From Ashinkailepas kermadecensis (Eukaryota; Arthropoda; Thecostraca; Neolepadidae): a stretch of DNA of 64,000 bases. The notes under the pieces are model-generated. The model saw only the letters and a program-made list of their open reading frames with translations, searched no databases and was not told where the DNA came from. Position numbers and translations under genes: made by a program. The stretch lies in NCBI GenBank assembly GCA_034440615.1, contig JAOTOM010003828.1:31001-95000 (forward strand), in the 5' to 3' direction. Below are positions 33,000-44,848 of the stretch, piece after piece; position 1 is the stretch's first letter, and every line of letters starts with the position of its first letter.

Positions 33000-34560
33000 A
33001 GGGGATATAAGAAGTCAAATTCGAACACCCAGCTCTGGACCATAGCGTACGCAAAATTGTTGGCACCGATTCTGTACAGCCGACGCGAGAGCACGGCGCA
33101 CCTCAGGACATCAAATACTTAGTCGCTTGATGACTTGTGTATGCTTGTTCTCTTCCGGGCCCCAAGACTAGAGACACGGCGAGTGCCGTCTCCCTTCATA
33201 CATGCATCACTGCGGAGGAAGTCTTCCCCGATAGCACTGCAGAGGCTCGCAGTCACCTCGGGCCACTTCACCTTCGCTCGTGCAACACTCGCCAATTATT
33301 ATACGTCGCATATAAAAAAAATCCCCGCATGATAGCATAGCTTCGTCCACCTTCAAAACCCTGTATCTGCTACAAAGTGAAACATTCACGCCTTCATCCC
33401 CATGACAGGGCACACATTTCCTACAACGGTATTTCCCACGGTTTGCGAATCCCGCTTTCTTGGCGGTGACAGAACACAGTTCCGGAAGGACGACATAGCA
33501 CATCAATGAGTTAGGCGACGGGCGGGCAAATTGGCATGACAGCCTAGTTTTGGGCCTAGTTTAGCCTAGTTTTGGGTGGCCCATCTAGTCCTACCGCTGC
33601 GGCACAGTGTTCTGGTCGCAACACCAACTTCACCACAAACATATACCGTGTTAATACTCGGGAAACATCCACATTGCATCTGCGCTTTCCATCCGCTCTT
33701 TGCATCAGAGGCGGATACAAGGAACAGTGGGGGCACGTGCAAGCTCGAGTGCTCCGCCCCCTCGCTGAACGAATTTTTCCGCCAACGGCGCCCCTCCGAA
33801 GAGACGTTCCCACCCATGAAAATTCGCCCTGATTTGCATCATGAGACGTAATGGGTGACCAGTTTTGTCGGTCATCTTCCACCTACGACTCCAATTAATG
33901 GACCCACGTGTGCGCCTAACTTGGCCGTAGATGGCGACGCGAAACTGAATGCTAAATGTTCTCTCACTGTTCGTAGCATTAAAGTAGTAAACTGTGTTCA
34001 TAGATAGGTCGTAGAATGCATCGAAAAAGGTAACCTTATCCGGTGCTGAGTGTCCTACAACGTCACGTGAATCTAGTGATGTCATGTTTTTTGTTTCCCC
34101 TTACTTTTTGTTGGCTGGGCATATTTTGGCCTGTCGATTTTTTGCCCGCGAAACCTTTATCTTTTATAGGTAGTTTATAGTATTATTTATATCTTCAGGA
34201 AAACAACGCACAACAGCAAATTCGCTGACAAGAGACTGAGATCATATGAATCGCCATGGCTGAATAGAACCTTTTTGTCATTAAATTACGGTCATCGAAA
34301 AGAAAAGAAACATATCCAACATGATAATGTTTGGGTATCAACTGGCTAAAACGGAATAGGCCAACGATATTTCCCATTGCAAAATAGCCTTCTGCAATGC
34401 ACTTCGTTTGACACGACACCTACGGTAACATTTTACGCGAACATCAAATCAGTGAATTTTCCATGAACCAACAGCTCCACGTACAAGCCAGACCCCGGGG
34501 CATCTGACCAGCACGCAAAGCTATTCACACGGCTGCAATTTTGAAGTGACCGATGCTATC
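33000..34560. other. Intron sequence without a supported feature
   Basis: Open frames of up to 126 residues occur on the minus strand (33705-34085) but overlap others and show no family signature. The segment lies within the inferred intron of the ICE1-like gene. Confidence 0.4.
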
Positions 34561-34561
34561 G

Positions 34562-35140
34562 ACACGAAGCGGCCGCACTGTGGCGGCTGAGCGAGTCCCG
34601 CGGCGGATAATCAACACGAAGCGGCCGCACTGTGGCGGCTGAGCGAGTCCCGCGGCGGATAATCAACACGAAGCGGCCGCACTGTGGCGGCTGAGCGAGT
34701 CCCGCGGCGGATAATCAACACAAAGCGGCCGCACTGTGGCGGCTGAGCGAGTCCCGCGGCGGATAATCAACACAAAGCGGCCGCACTGTGGCGGCTGAGC
34801 GAGTCCCGCGGCGGATAATCAACACAAAGCGGCCGCACTGTGGCGGCTGAGCGAGTCCCGCGGCGGATAATCAACACGAAGCGGCCGCACTGTGGCGGCT
34901 GAGCGAGTCCCGCGGCGGATAATCAACACGAAGCGGCCGCACTGTGGCGGCTGAGCGAGTCCCGCGGCGGATAATCAACACGAAGCGGCCGCACTGTGGC
35001 GGCTGAGCGAGTCCCGCGGCGGATAATCAACACGAAGCGGCCGCACTGTGGCGGCTGAGCGAGTCCCGCAGCGGATAATCAACACGAAGCGGCCGCACTG
35101 TGGCGGCTGAGCGAGTCCCGCGGCCGATAATCAACATTTC
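34562..35140. repeat. 52-bp tandem repeat carrying a NotI site per unit
   Basis: GCGGCCGC starts at 34569, 34621 and every 52 bp to 35089: eleven copies that are almost identical (CACGAA/CACAAA alternation, one CGCAGCGG variant). Most units also contain CCGCGG. The array is very CpG-rich in an otherwise moderate intron. Confidence 0.95.
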
Positions 35141-35783
35141 AAATGGCGGCACACACACACGAGCGGAAATGGCGGGAAACGGGCGTGGCGGCGGAGGCGT
35201 GGAAAAAGGCCACGAATGGAGGTGGTGGCCGCACGGCAGGATATTGAGGCGAGGCGCAAGTCGCACCGGCTGTAAACACGAGCCAACATCCGTGAAGTCT
35301 GACGAAGGCCCCACCTCTGTGCAAAGTCGAAATGGGGAGGGGGTCCGGCATCACGACACATACTTTCCGATGTGCATCATCTAGTACTCATTAAACATCG
35401 GCGAATTCTATCAACAGTTTTCGAATTATAGTTCTAGAAGATAAAAATAAGTTGTGAAATGAAGGTGAGAACAGAAAATCGCATAGGTTGCGTGCTTCCT
35501 ATCCATTATATTAAAGGCAGTGTCTATGCATATCTTCAAGGGAATGTTTTCCGAGAGACTTGAGAGAGGAACCAACGTTGGGCGGCATCACGAAGTGACA
35601 CCTGTGCAAAGTTGCCACGAAGGCAAAACTATCTAGGGTGAAAATTTCCCTACACAAAGTCCGACACACTTTGATCCGAAACAATGTCCAGCTTACGCCC
35701 GTCGCCAATAGCCAGCCCTGATGGCCAAGATTCCGCCCCGATAGCCAAGATTCCGCCTAGGCGTCCCTGGCAGCTCGACTCAC

Positions 35784-35876
35784 CGCTGTCGTCGGTCAGC
35801 GAGGCAACACTCATGGCCTTCTGCAGAATGTGAATCTTCTCCGCCCGACCCCTCCTCACCAGCTTCTTCCACTTCT
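35784..35876 (-). CDS. ICE1-like gene, upstream coding exon
   Basis: A strong acceptor (TATTGTTTTCAG) and strong donor (GTGAGT) bound 93 bp that read KWKKLVRRGRAEKIHILQKA and MSVASLTDDS. Phase 1 in and phase 1 out. The outgoing phase fits the 31518 acceptor. The basic amphipathic helix is compatible with the end of an N-terminal coiled region but is not diagnostic. The preceding exon must end in phase 1; I could not find it to the right in this window. Confidence 0.55.
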
Positions 35877-36148
35877 CTGAAAACAATAATATCACGTTAA
35901 CCACAACCATAACTACAACCACAAGAAGCTACAACCACAACCACAACCACAACCACATCGGAGCTGGGTACAACTTCGGGCTACTCAGTGGGGCATCGTT
36001 TTTGTACTGATATTTGTCATTCATCAGTTATTTATCGCTGTGAATTTCCCCCAAGAAGAAACTAGTCATGGCCTCTAGTTTCAGATATGGTCATAATAGC
36101 TATATACATTTAATTGTGAGAAGAAATGGACGATTTCCTTGTGTACCA

Positions 36149-36289
36149 TGATTAAAACTAAAATAAGATGAAACGCTTTGTCCCACATTGGCAAGGAATA
36201 CTGTGCTTTGGATTAAATAAATATCCAAAGCACAGTATTCCTGCCAATGTGGGCCAAAGCGTTTCATCTTATTTTAATGTCAATCATAG
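36149..36289. mobile_element. Foldback element or long hairpin
   Basis: Two arms of about 60 bp pair closely (TAAGATGAAACGCTTTG... against ...CAAAGCGTTTCATCTTA) around a loop of about 9 nt, TAAATAAAT, with only a few mismatches or bulges. Flanks share AGCTATATACA on both sides (about 36099 and 36290). It may be a MITE, or the inverted half of a duplication; as RNA it would form one long hairpin. Confidence 0.8.
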
Positions 36290-36624
36290 CTATATACACA
36301 TTCCTATTGTAGGATATATGCCATGGAGCGTTGAGTGTCATACATGTATTTTCCATGGTGCGACATTGTATATCCGTGTATGGCTCGTGTGCAAATACCC
36401 AGGTGCACCGTGCGCAAAGATCGTGAACTTCTGTGCGCGAGTCGTGACTGACAGGAGACGAACGGCCACATAGCAGATACTGTGTAGGAACTCAGATGGC
36501 TGACTGCCACGCAGTTCATTGGTTGGTTCATTGGTCGAGGGCACACACAGTGGTGTGCGCTGTGCAGACTATCATCACAACCGGTCGGCCTGACTACATC
36601 TATCGTACCATCGGAGCGTGCCGA

Positions 36625-37015
36625 CCAGAGACATGTACACAGCACAAGACACAAGACATGTACATGTACACAGCACAAGACGGGCCGACCAGAAACATGT
36701 ACACATCACAAGACGGGCCGACCAGAAACATGTACACATCACAAGACAGCCGACCAGAGACATGTACACAGCACAAGACGTGCCGACCAGAGACATGTAC
36801 ACAGCACAAGACACAAGACATGTACATGACATGTACACAGCACAAGACGGGCCGACCAGAGACATGTACACAGCACAAGACGGGCCGACCAGAGACATGT
36901 ACACAGCACAAGACGGGCCGACCAGAGACATGTACACAGCACAAGACGGGCCGACCAGAGACATGTACACAGCACAAGACGGGCCGGCCAGAGACATGTA
37001 CACAGCACATGGCGC
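36625..37015. repeat. 33-bp minisatellite
   Basis: ACATGTACACAGCACAAGAC plus GGGCCGACCAGAG repeats about eleven times, with two shorter interruptions. Because 33 is a multiple of three, all six frames are open or repetitive here. No gene. Confidence 0.95.
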
Positions 37016-37109
37016 ACATATCACCGGACACTCCAGAAAATCCGAACAGAAGCGATATGATGATGTGTGTTGCGATGACGCTTAGGTTGTTCCATTCAAA
37101 AAATATATA

Positions 37110-39000
37110 GCGACGTACATGAGTGAATAACCACCATTGTAGTGGACTTTACGCGACTACATATATTTATTGCAGATGACGGAGAACCGAACTCCAAATC
37201 CAACCATCCACCGGCTCCACCAGAGTTCGGAGTACTGGGAATACCGGGAACTAAGTGTGTTTAATCGAACACCTCGGGAGGCACGCAATGTCCATAATCA
37301 CCATGGCCTCTAGTAATCTGGAAAATTATGGGGGGGGGGGGTGGAGGCGAAAATGAAACCGAAAGTCCCAATGTTCTCTGCTTGTAGCCTCAGTCAGGAT
37401 ATGGTATGGATCGATACATGACAACAGAGCGTCGAGCTGTGTGATGAAAAAAAAAACCACAATACAGCGATCGCAATTAACATTTGATCCCGTTGTCAAT
37501 ACCCGCCCTCCTCTCAGTATTCGGCGAATCACTTACAGTACCCTGCTCTCCCCCTCCCCAGAAGTCGTACGAACTCTTTGTTTGTCTGTCGTCAGCCCAA
37601 CTGGTCATGGCCTCTTCGCTCGTCTGCCATCAGCTCATATGGTTACGGACTCTTCGCTTGTATCGTCAGCTGATACGGCTACGGACTCTTCGCTTGTCTG
37701 TCATCAGCTCAAATGGCCACGAACTCTTCGCTTGTCTGTCATCAGCTGAATAACTGTGTGGCGCTGATACTTGGCGACCGCGCCATCTATTGGCGTGCAA
37801 TGAAAGTACCTGGTGCTGTAACCTCCGGTAGATGTCTCGCGGGTCAAACAGCCAGTGAGATGTTTGTTTATCGGTGGTGTGTGTTACAACAGTTGTCGGG
37901 GTTAGGGCGCCGAGACTAACCTGCCCGCATGGCGTAGGGAAGAGTTGGTACCTCTACCGCACCAATCGATTGACCAGATTTCACAAAGGCAATTGCTGCA
38001 CATGTGAACGAACAATGACATTTTCTATTGGGTTTGATTCCCGACGTATGCAATTGGGTCTGTTCCCGTCGCTCCACTAACCTCCACAAACCTCCACTGG
38101 TCGTTCCCGTCGCAAATCCGGTGGAGATTTTTCCTCCACCAACCTCCACCAGTGGAGCAAAAGCTCCACCAGCCCAGAAGCAGGGTCCAATCGTGATTTT
38201 TCAGTTGAGCTCAATCACGGCGCACTTGCGCCATATATTTGCGCGTAAACAACGTCCTCCATCATACGAATCTCATCTTCATGCATCAACTGAATTACCA
38301 GGATCATCCTTCGCAAAGGAAATATGAAATTACTACAACTATGAACAATAATCGAAGTAACAGATGCAGACCACAAACATGTTTTGTAGGCCTTTCATCT
38401 ACGTCATTCGGCCTAAGGGAAGATGTTACTTTACCGGCCGGATCCGCCGCAATTCCCGTGCCCAGAAGTACCGCCGTTCTCCTGGCGCCGACTAAAATCC
38501 TACTCGAGCCCGATCGACGAGGTCGGGCAAGTTGAGATGAGGAAAAGTCAGCATCGGGTAGAGAAGCGCCTCGGGGCCGAGGGAGCCCGGCGGGTCCAGA
38601 CACGATATTATATGCTGTACGTTAAGAAGGTAGGCCAAACCGCAAAACAAGGGGAGACGATGCTCAACCGAGAGGAAAAAGAGATTGCCTGGTTCATCCC
38701 ATAGGCGAAAAGGACGTGTGCTCCCCGCAGTCTCTGAGGACACATACATAGCCAGAAATAAAGACAAATTTGGAACTTTGCAAAACAAGGCATACCATGT
38801 ACATTGTACATTGTGCGATCATCGGGACAAACATTTGAAAGGCAATTTGGCCAATTTATGATACAGCGCCAAATGCTTCATTTTTGTCGCGGAATTCACA
38901 CCGCTGTCAGCTGATTTCTCCACCAAGCTCCACCGGTCGTTCCCGTGGGCCAGTCTCAACTAGCCTCCACTAGCCTCCACTGAGTTCCTTCTGGTGGAGC
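37110..39000. other. Intergenic, no gene recognised
   Basis: Contains a degenerate repeat of about 37 bp at 37585-37750 (TCTTCGCTTGTCTGTCATCA). Two GCTCCACC(A/T)-rich blocks at 38070-38170 and 38920-39015 share ACGGGAACAGACCC/GTTCCCGT phrases. Together they look like the ends of one diverged element (inverted orientation). Confidence 0.4.
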
Positions 39001-39007
39001 CACGGGA

Positions 39008-39092
39008 ACAGACCCATTGCTAATCGGCGCCGCGAGCGTCGAACCCGGGACCTTTGAATCCAGAGTTCAACGCTCTAACCATTCGGCCCTCC
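39008..39092 (-). mobile_element. tRNA-like relic (Gln-type anticodon loop)
   Basis: The minus strand reads GGCCGAATGGTTAGAGCG, a 5-bp stem TTGAA/TTCAA around the 7-nt loop CTCTGGA (CTG anticodon), then GGGTTCGACGCTC. The acceptor arm does not pair, so it is a SINE head or tRNA pseudogene, not a functional tRNA. Confidence 0.6.
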
Positions 39093-39814
39093 CCGCTCCA
39101 AAATGACATAATTGTCTCTTGTGGAGATCAAAATAAAGCAGGTAAAAGGGCAGTTTTCCATAGGCAAGCAACGCGCGAATAAATATCCAAAACCAACCGT
39201 CTCGAGTTCAACTTGGCACCGAACACCAAGTCATGTAGTTCGTGCAGTTAGTGCACCTCGATTCCCTGGAGAAATCCGCCGCAGCATATAAAGTAACAAA
39301 TTAAAACAATCGATTATCCTTTGCGGCGGCCAAAGGCTCCGTGGAACGGCAAAGTGTCCGCTCGTGAATGAGTCATAAAACTGCGGCGCCGAAGAGCCAG
39401 TGCTGGAGCGGCACTCATCGCACACGGGCGACAGTCATCGCACTGCTGGAGTGGCTACGTCAAGGGCGCCGCTCCGCTACTCATACACGGGACAGTCATC
39501 CCCTGGGGGGGCCTCCTTCCCCGCGGGCTCCCCCTGGGGGGGCCTCCCCCCCCCCGCGCCCCGGGCTACCGTCGGTATGCCAGATGATACCGAATGATGC
39601 CAGATGACGCATACTATACCAGATAACCTAGATTATACCAGATTATGCCAGACCCCGATGTCAGCGGGGTAGCCAGGACTTCCTGCGTGTGGGGGACAGT
39701 GCCACAAAGTTGTCCCCGATCAGCAGGGCTGGAGATCTCTCACGAAGCCAGGGGTCCAAGTCTATATTTTCACGACATATGTTCAGATTGAATGGAGAAA
39801 ATGACGAATTAACA

Positions 39815-40500
39815 TTGGTTGGTTGGTCGGTTATTTGGGCTTACGGGCCTATCGACTGCGTTGATCATACCGCGCCTGTAACAATGTTAGATGGACAACT
39901 TAAGAGGATTCATGCCAACAGCAGTATGCGAGCCTTCAGGATACAGGCAGATTATTCCGAGCTTAACATGCTGCATGTCAATGAGACGTGTAAATCGCTC
40001 AGAAGTCGACATCCGAGGGAAAGCGAAACAGTTTTCCTGAAGCTACCACGCGTGAGTGGTCACCCAGGAGTTCCCGGAGTGACGGCGACTGCACGACTCC
40101 AAGAAGGCGTCTTCGAGCATCGGCGAGCAGGGGACAGGATATCAGAACGCGACGTACTGACAGTGGTGCGTGATATCGAGGGCAGTTTGGCCTGTCCTCC
40201 CCACAGAGCAGATGGTGGTGCATTGGGTCGGTGTGCCCTAGCCTAAGGCGGCAGAGAACGACCTCGTCCCGCCTCGTCCTACGGTAGGACGAGCGCCACT
40301 CTCCGAGGCATGGTTTGATCGTGCGCAGTTTATTGTCCTGCAGTGTGTCCCAACTAGACTTCCACTTTTCAAAAACAAAAGTCGCGATAGAATGGTCATA
40401 CTCTCTCGCGGGGAGCGGCATAGATCGTAGGTATGGGTCTTGGGCTGCTCGCTTCGCAGCAGCATCCGCTGCCACGTTCCACACGATGCCGACACGGCTC
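39815..40500 (-). mobile_element. Jockey-like LINE, 5'-truncated, RNase H end and zinc knuckle
   Basis: The minus frame ending at 39999 reads VAADAAAKRAA (RNase H end), then RLRLGHTDPMHHHLLCGEDR and PNCPRYHAPLSVRRVLISCP. This matches the conserved C-terminus of I/Jockey-clade LINE polymerases (GHTxLTHxxLLxxxxxPxCxxCxxxLTVxHILxxCP). The catalytic RT is missing. The first Cys of the canonical knuckle is retained and the second is Tyr (PRYH), suggesting decay. The 3' UTR ends GCCCAAATAACCGACCAACC at about 39815-39835. Confidence 0.8.
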
Positions 40501-40649
40501 GGATCCAACAGGCGACAATAGTCTTCCCAGCTCGAGCCAGTGATCTGAGACGCCGTAAAACACGAATAACGAATTAACATTAGCAGGGTACCAAACCAGG
40601 GGATCCAGACCCCCCTCCCTACCCACCTGCGATCTTCATCCATGCTGAC

Positions 40650-42020
40650 CAGGGTGCTAGAGTAAAGAAGTTGTTCTAAAAACAGCGTAGGAGTGGATAA
40701 TTCACAGTAAAGCTTGATGAAATGCTACGTTAGCGAGAACGGCGTGGCACAATTATATTTCTTAGTGCAGTTGGCTCATTTAACGGTAGTTGATCTTGCT
40801 TTTTCGATTTTCTCGTTATTTTTGTATATCTTACATCATTGATGATGATGAATTGATGTTTAGGGGCACGTCGCCGACAAGGTCATTCTGTGCCCATAAC
40901 AATGATTAGATGGAATCTAGAATGTTATGGCCTTCAAATCAGATAATAGCAAAAGTAGGGTATTGGTTATCATGGATGATATATAACATCAAAGTTAGCT
41001 TGCCGAAGGAAATCAAAGATGCTACTGGACGTCACGACCTCCAAGTCGGCACCCAGTAGCATACGCAAGGAGTTTGTGCTCGCTCTTCCAAAATACTGGC
41101 GGCTCCGAATGTACTGGCGCCAAAATACTGGCGGCTCGTAGAGGTTCCGAATGTAAGAAAATATACGACAGCGGGCAGCCATGCCGCGGTGTGGGGTGGG
41201 GTGGGGGGGGGGGGACAACCGCTCAAATACGGTAGCCTCTTCGACGGTGCAAACAAACACCGAAACTGCGAGAGCACGGTGTGCAATATCTGGCGGCAAT
41301 GGGTTAAATAAATCATTTCCAAAGTCGATTTCCTGCATATGCACGTAACCTAGCCACACATTTTAATTGCATCGCACAAGAGCCACAGCTATACTTGTAA
41401 TTTAACAAGAGGGCCTCAAGCCCTCCAAAAGAAAAGGGCAGCACGCGTGGTCCAATCATGAAGCGATCGGATGATACTCACACGTACCGAGTTTGGAGAA
41501 AATATCAGACATGACCCAGGAATCCTCCTGCCACCAGTGATTAGACAATATATTGCATGTTCAGACACTAAAAGGGTCATTGAACATCGTTGACATTAAG
41601 AACCCATAAAGAGCTCGTGAGGCTAGAAGTTCCCGAGACACCAAACAGTTAATGTCAAACTTCTAAGATTCAATGCTTCAGAGGTCGAGAGGTTGTCAGG
41701 GCCCCGATCAAAACAGACGGATAAAAAGATGCTTGGGCACCTGGAGCAAGAAGACATTGCACGAACGAGTACTTTTCGCCACAAGAAAAAAATCACTGTT
41801 TTCTTTCCAGCGCAGAAAAACAAATAACGCGAGAACGCTCGAAAAAGTTGTCGGCGAGAACGCTCGAAAAATTAACGCTAGAAAACCGACAAGCGCCGAG
41901 GAGAAAACCGACCCTGACCTCGACGACCACCACTGACTCAACCTGTTCCCAGCTCTAGCAATATGCTGCACGCTGACCACGCTGACCTCAGCGACCCAGA
42001 CATAAGAACCGCTGGCCGCG
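40650..42020. other. Intergenic, no gene supported
   Basis: A minus frame of 129 residues (40970-41359) and a plus fragment reading ALQKKRAARVV at about 41418-41450, LINE-like, are seen. Neither is intact enough to call. A G-run lies at about 41200-41214. Confidence 0.4.
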
Positions 42021-42025
42021 GTTCT

Positions 42026-42363
42026 GACGTCACGTGGAGCCGTCGCGTGGTAACCGCGGGGAGGGGGCGTGGCAAAGTGGCTTCGACCCGCACACCTGCC
42101 AGGCAAGGCCAGCCGCCGGGAAGGTGTGGGGGGGGGGGGCTCGGCCACTCCCGCTGACGACCCCCAACGACTAGACAAGGTGGGAAGGCGGCAATCCACG
42201 CCGACCACGTGACCATCGACCGGCCGCGTCGCGGCACGCGACCCGTCTGACTGCATCACTCGGCGCGCCGACAGCCTTGGCACCGCCGGTCACTCCGGCG
42301 GCGCGGTGACGTCACACTCGGGCGGCGCGGTGACGTCACACTCGGGCGGCGCGGTGACGTCAC
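42026..42363. promoter_or_regulatory. Cluster of perfect CRE sites (TGACGTCA)
   Basis: TGACGTCA lies at 42307, 42331 and 42355, exactly 24 bp apart, each inside GCGCGGTGACGTCACAC; a further TGACGTCACGTG is at 42027. The segment is GC- and CpG-rich. Perfect CRE palindromes in tandem are typical of CREB/ATF-controlled promoters. No transcription start can be fixed, but the lost 5' end of the minus-strand ICE1-like gene is expected in this direction. Confidence 0.5.
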
Positions 42364-42624
42364 ACGTCGCGGCCGGCGGCGGCGCGGGCGCGCTCCGACC
42401 GCGTCACGGCCGTGCCGTTTTGAGTTGCACACCTGTTCGCAGCACGTCAGTGGCACTGTGTGTGACGGTGTGTGACATCCTGTCAGCGGCGCCGGCTCTC
42501 GCCAGACTGATCCATCCGTGTCACGAAACCACGCCCCGCTTGACACTGTCACAAGCTGGAGACTCACCCGCGGTAGAGAACAGCCGGCTGGCACGAACCA
42601 GCTTTTAGGTAATAAATACGAAGG

Positions 42625-42626
<2 letters not shown>

Positions 42627-42702
<76 letters not shown>
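42627..42702. repeat. (TA)n microsatellite, about 37 units
   Basis: Perfect alternating AT for about 75 bp. It is followed by an AT-rich block to about 42900. Confidence 0.97.
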
Positions 42703-42704
<2 letters not shown>

Positions 42705-43229
42705 CATAGTATGTAATATGTCATATAATCCAGTATAATATAATATATTATGTAATAGTATATCATAATACATAACAGTATAATACAACTACAAGACTTC
42801 ATACAACATATAAGATAGGTAAAATCAGGAGGTAAAAGACGCCAAATATGCAGACCAAATAGGTAAAATAGCTGAGTAAAATAGGTCCATAAAATAGCCA
42901 ATTAAAATCGGCAAAGTTGACACGACGGGCCCGTGTGTGTCGCCCCGTGACGCCCCGTGACGCCACACCTTGCCAAACACCACACCTTGTTCACGACATC
43001 ACACCTTGCCGAACCCCACCAATTGCCCATGGCACCACACCTCGCCATCTATGTTTCCGTTTGATGTGCCGTATTCTGTCGAGCTGCCAGCACGTGCGAA
43101 CTGTGCGCACCGGACGGGTCGAACCGTCAGTGGCACCACCACCGGGCAACGGACAGCTGCGCGGCGACACAACCGAGCCAATCGACCACCACGAGACCGG
43201 ACAGTCGACAAGGCGCGCGCCACACAACG

Positions 43230-43620
43230 CGGAAATGTTGCGCGCCACTCGACACCGCCGGGGACGCGGAGCGGGCGTCTCCGGCGCGCCCGGTGCCAGA
43301 CACAGGTCAAGGCCGGCGGCCAGCTGCGGCGACATATCGCCGCCGGCCGCCGCCTTTGAAGCCGGCCGGTCGGCGCACGCGAAGGTCAGGGGTCAGGCGG
43401 TCGCGTCGTTGTCGGTCGCCGCCGGCACCGGCACCGGCCGACGGCGCTGGCCCCTTTTTCAGCCGCTGCGTTCCAGGCGGTCGGGGCGGTCGGGGCGGCG
43501 GGGCGGCGGGGCGGCGGGGCGGCGGAACAGGAGGGACAGGAGGGACAGGAGGGGCAGGCGGGACGGCGGCTCGCCGTTCCGCCTTCAGCCGCGGGTCTGT
43601 CTCTCTGTGCCGGGCGACGG
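43230..43620. promoter_or_regulatory. CpG-rich block with GC boxes
   Basis: GGGGCGGCGGGGCGGCGGGGC (split over 43493-43525) and neighbouring GGCGG runs are Sp1/KLF-type GC boxes in a 400-bp CpG-dense segment. It looks promoter-like, but could equally be GC-rich minisatellite. No exon is attached. Confidence 0.3.
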
Positions 43621-43624
43621 TGGT

Positions 43625-43790
43625 GGTGGTTACTGGCTTTACGATGCGTCGAATGTTTCGGGTGCTAATCGAATGCTGATCTATCACGCCGACTGGCCGC
43701 GGACGAAGAGCGGCGACAGGTGGGACTCGAACGTATGACCTTTCGGCTGAGAGACGGCCAACTTACACCTGGACTACTCGCCCCTGTGCT
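43625..43790 (-). mobile_element. tRNA-derived SINE, family 1, diverged
   Basis: Body CACGCCGACTGGCCGCGG and head with CCTTTCGGCTGAGAGACGG, ending ACTACTCGCCCC. More diverged than the 11166, 53208 and 57020 copies. No duplication found. Confidence 0.75.
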
Positions 43791-44104
43791 GAGTGACAAT
43801 AGGATTGGCTTGATCAACACGGGTTTTGACTTGCCGTTCACAGATCACGGGTCTACATTTCGCGTTCTATAGCGTTGGTGCCAAAGTTGAGTCAACGCCG
43901 TGAAGCTGTTCGTTTTGCGCGCCAAAAAGTGACTTGGTTCGGTCAGGGCAGACGTCGCACGTGATCACGTTAAGTGGAAGTCGACAATTGTCACAAAGGC
44001 TGTCACACGTTACCAGGAAGGCCCATACACAGGCCAGTATTTGTAATGTTGATTCTCTATGTAGTCCGGTGTACAGTGAGCAATACTCAACAACCTAAAC
44101 AACA

Positions 44105-44278
44105 ACGAAACCCCTTCGGGTATTTTCCGATGCATTCGACTGCTAGGCCACATATAATCGATAGCCTCTCACGCCGATTGGTCGCGGGTGATAATCCCGC
44201 CGGCTGTGGGATTCGAACACACGATCTTACGAGCCAGAGTCGGACGCCCTACTCACGGAGCTGCCGCGGCGGCCAACT
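44105..44278 (-). mobile_element. tRNA-derived SINE, family 2
   Basis: The minus strand begins CGCGGCAGCTCCGTGAGTAG, carries GTGTTCGAATCCCACAGCCG and shares the family-1 body. It ends in a TTGTTGTTTAG tail. Related to the copies at 11463 and 62235. Confidence 0.75.
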
Positions 44279-44655
44279 TAGAAAACGTCACCGGAGAGTG
44301 GACGGTTCGCCGGAAGAGGTGACAAATTTTGTCAGCAATTTAGTTCCGATCGTTGCTCGCGGGGCTTCACGGAATCTTAGTCCGCTGCAGCATAATTTCA
44401 ACACAGAGTTCAACGTGCCTACACGGCGAGCACCGCCGCCATGTGCCTTCGTCTCCGACCTTGCCTGGCCAGTTGCCAAGTGGCCGTCCCAGCCAGAGGT
44501 GACAATAACGGGCGCGCGAAGCGATTCGACCCGTTGTGCCAAGACGGGAGACCTTTGCAGGCCACCGTTCTTCCCGGTAAGATAACCCATTCCATGCATG
44601 ATATGGCCGAATACGGCCCAACAACTCGGAGAATACTATTCGAATGCACACTGCC

Positions 44656-44848
44656 GACGTCTTCCGTGTCATCGAACATAACCGACGCGGTTATCTTCCG
44701 TGTCGTCGAACATCACCGACGCGGTTATCTTCCGTGTCGTCGAACATCACCGACGCGGTTATCTTCCGTGTCGTCGAACATCACCGACGCGGTTATCTTC
44801 CGTGTCGTCGAACATCACCGACGCGGTTATCTTCCGTGTCGTCGAACG
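44656..44848. repeat. 34-bp minisatellite
   Basis: GTTATCTTCCGTGTCGTCGA begins at 44690, 44724 and every 34 bp, about five full copies plus a diverged first copy. Confidence 0.95.

Noticed and set aside
36496..37110. 204-residue frame with TCTQHKTGRPE repeats
   Set aside because: 33-bp minisatellite, open in all frames.
40970..41359. 129-residue minus frame (NSLRMLLGADLEVV...)
   Set aside because: Faint resemblance to a LINE end, but no conserved motif; composition alone is not enough.
41400..41520. LINE fragment reading ALQKKRAARVV on the plus strand
   Set aside because: The motif is like LINE polymerase sequence, but only about ten residues match before a stop. Too short to annotate.
42999..43687. 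Arg/Pro-rich frames of 100-270 residues on both strands
   Set aside because: Produced by CpG-dense sequence; they overlap each other, lack splice support and end in a SINE.
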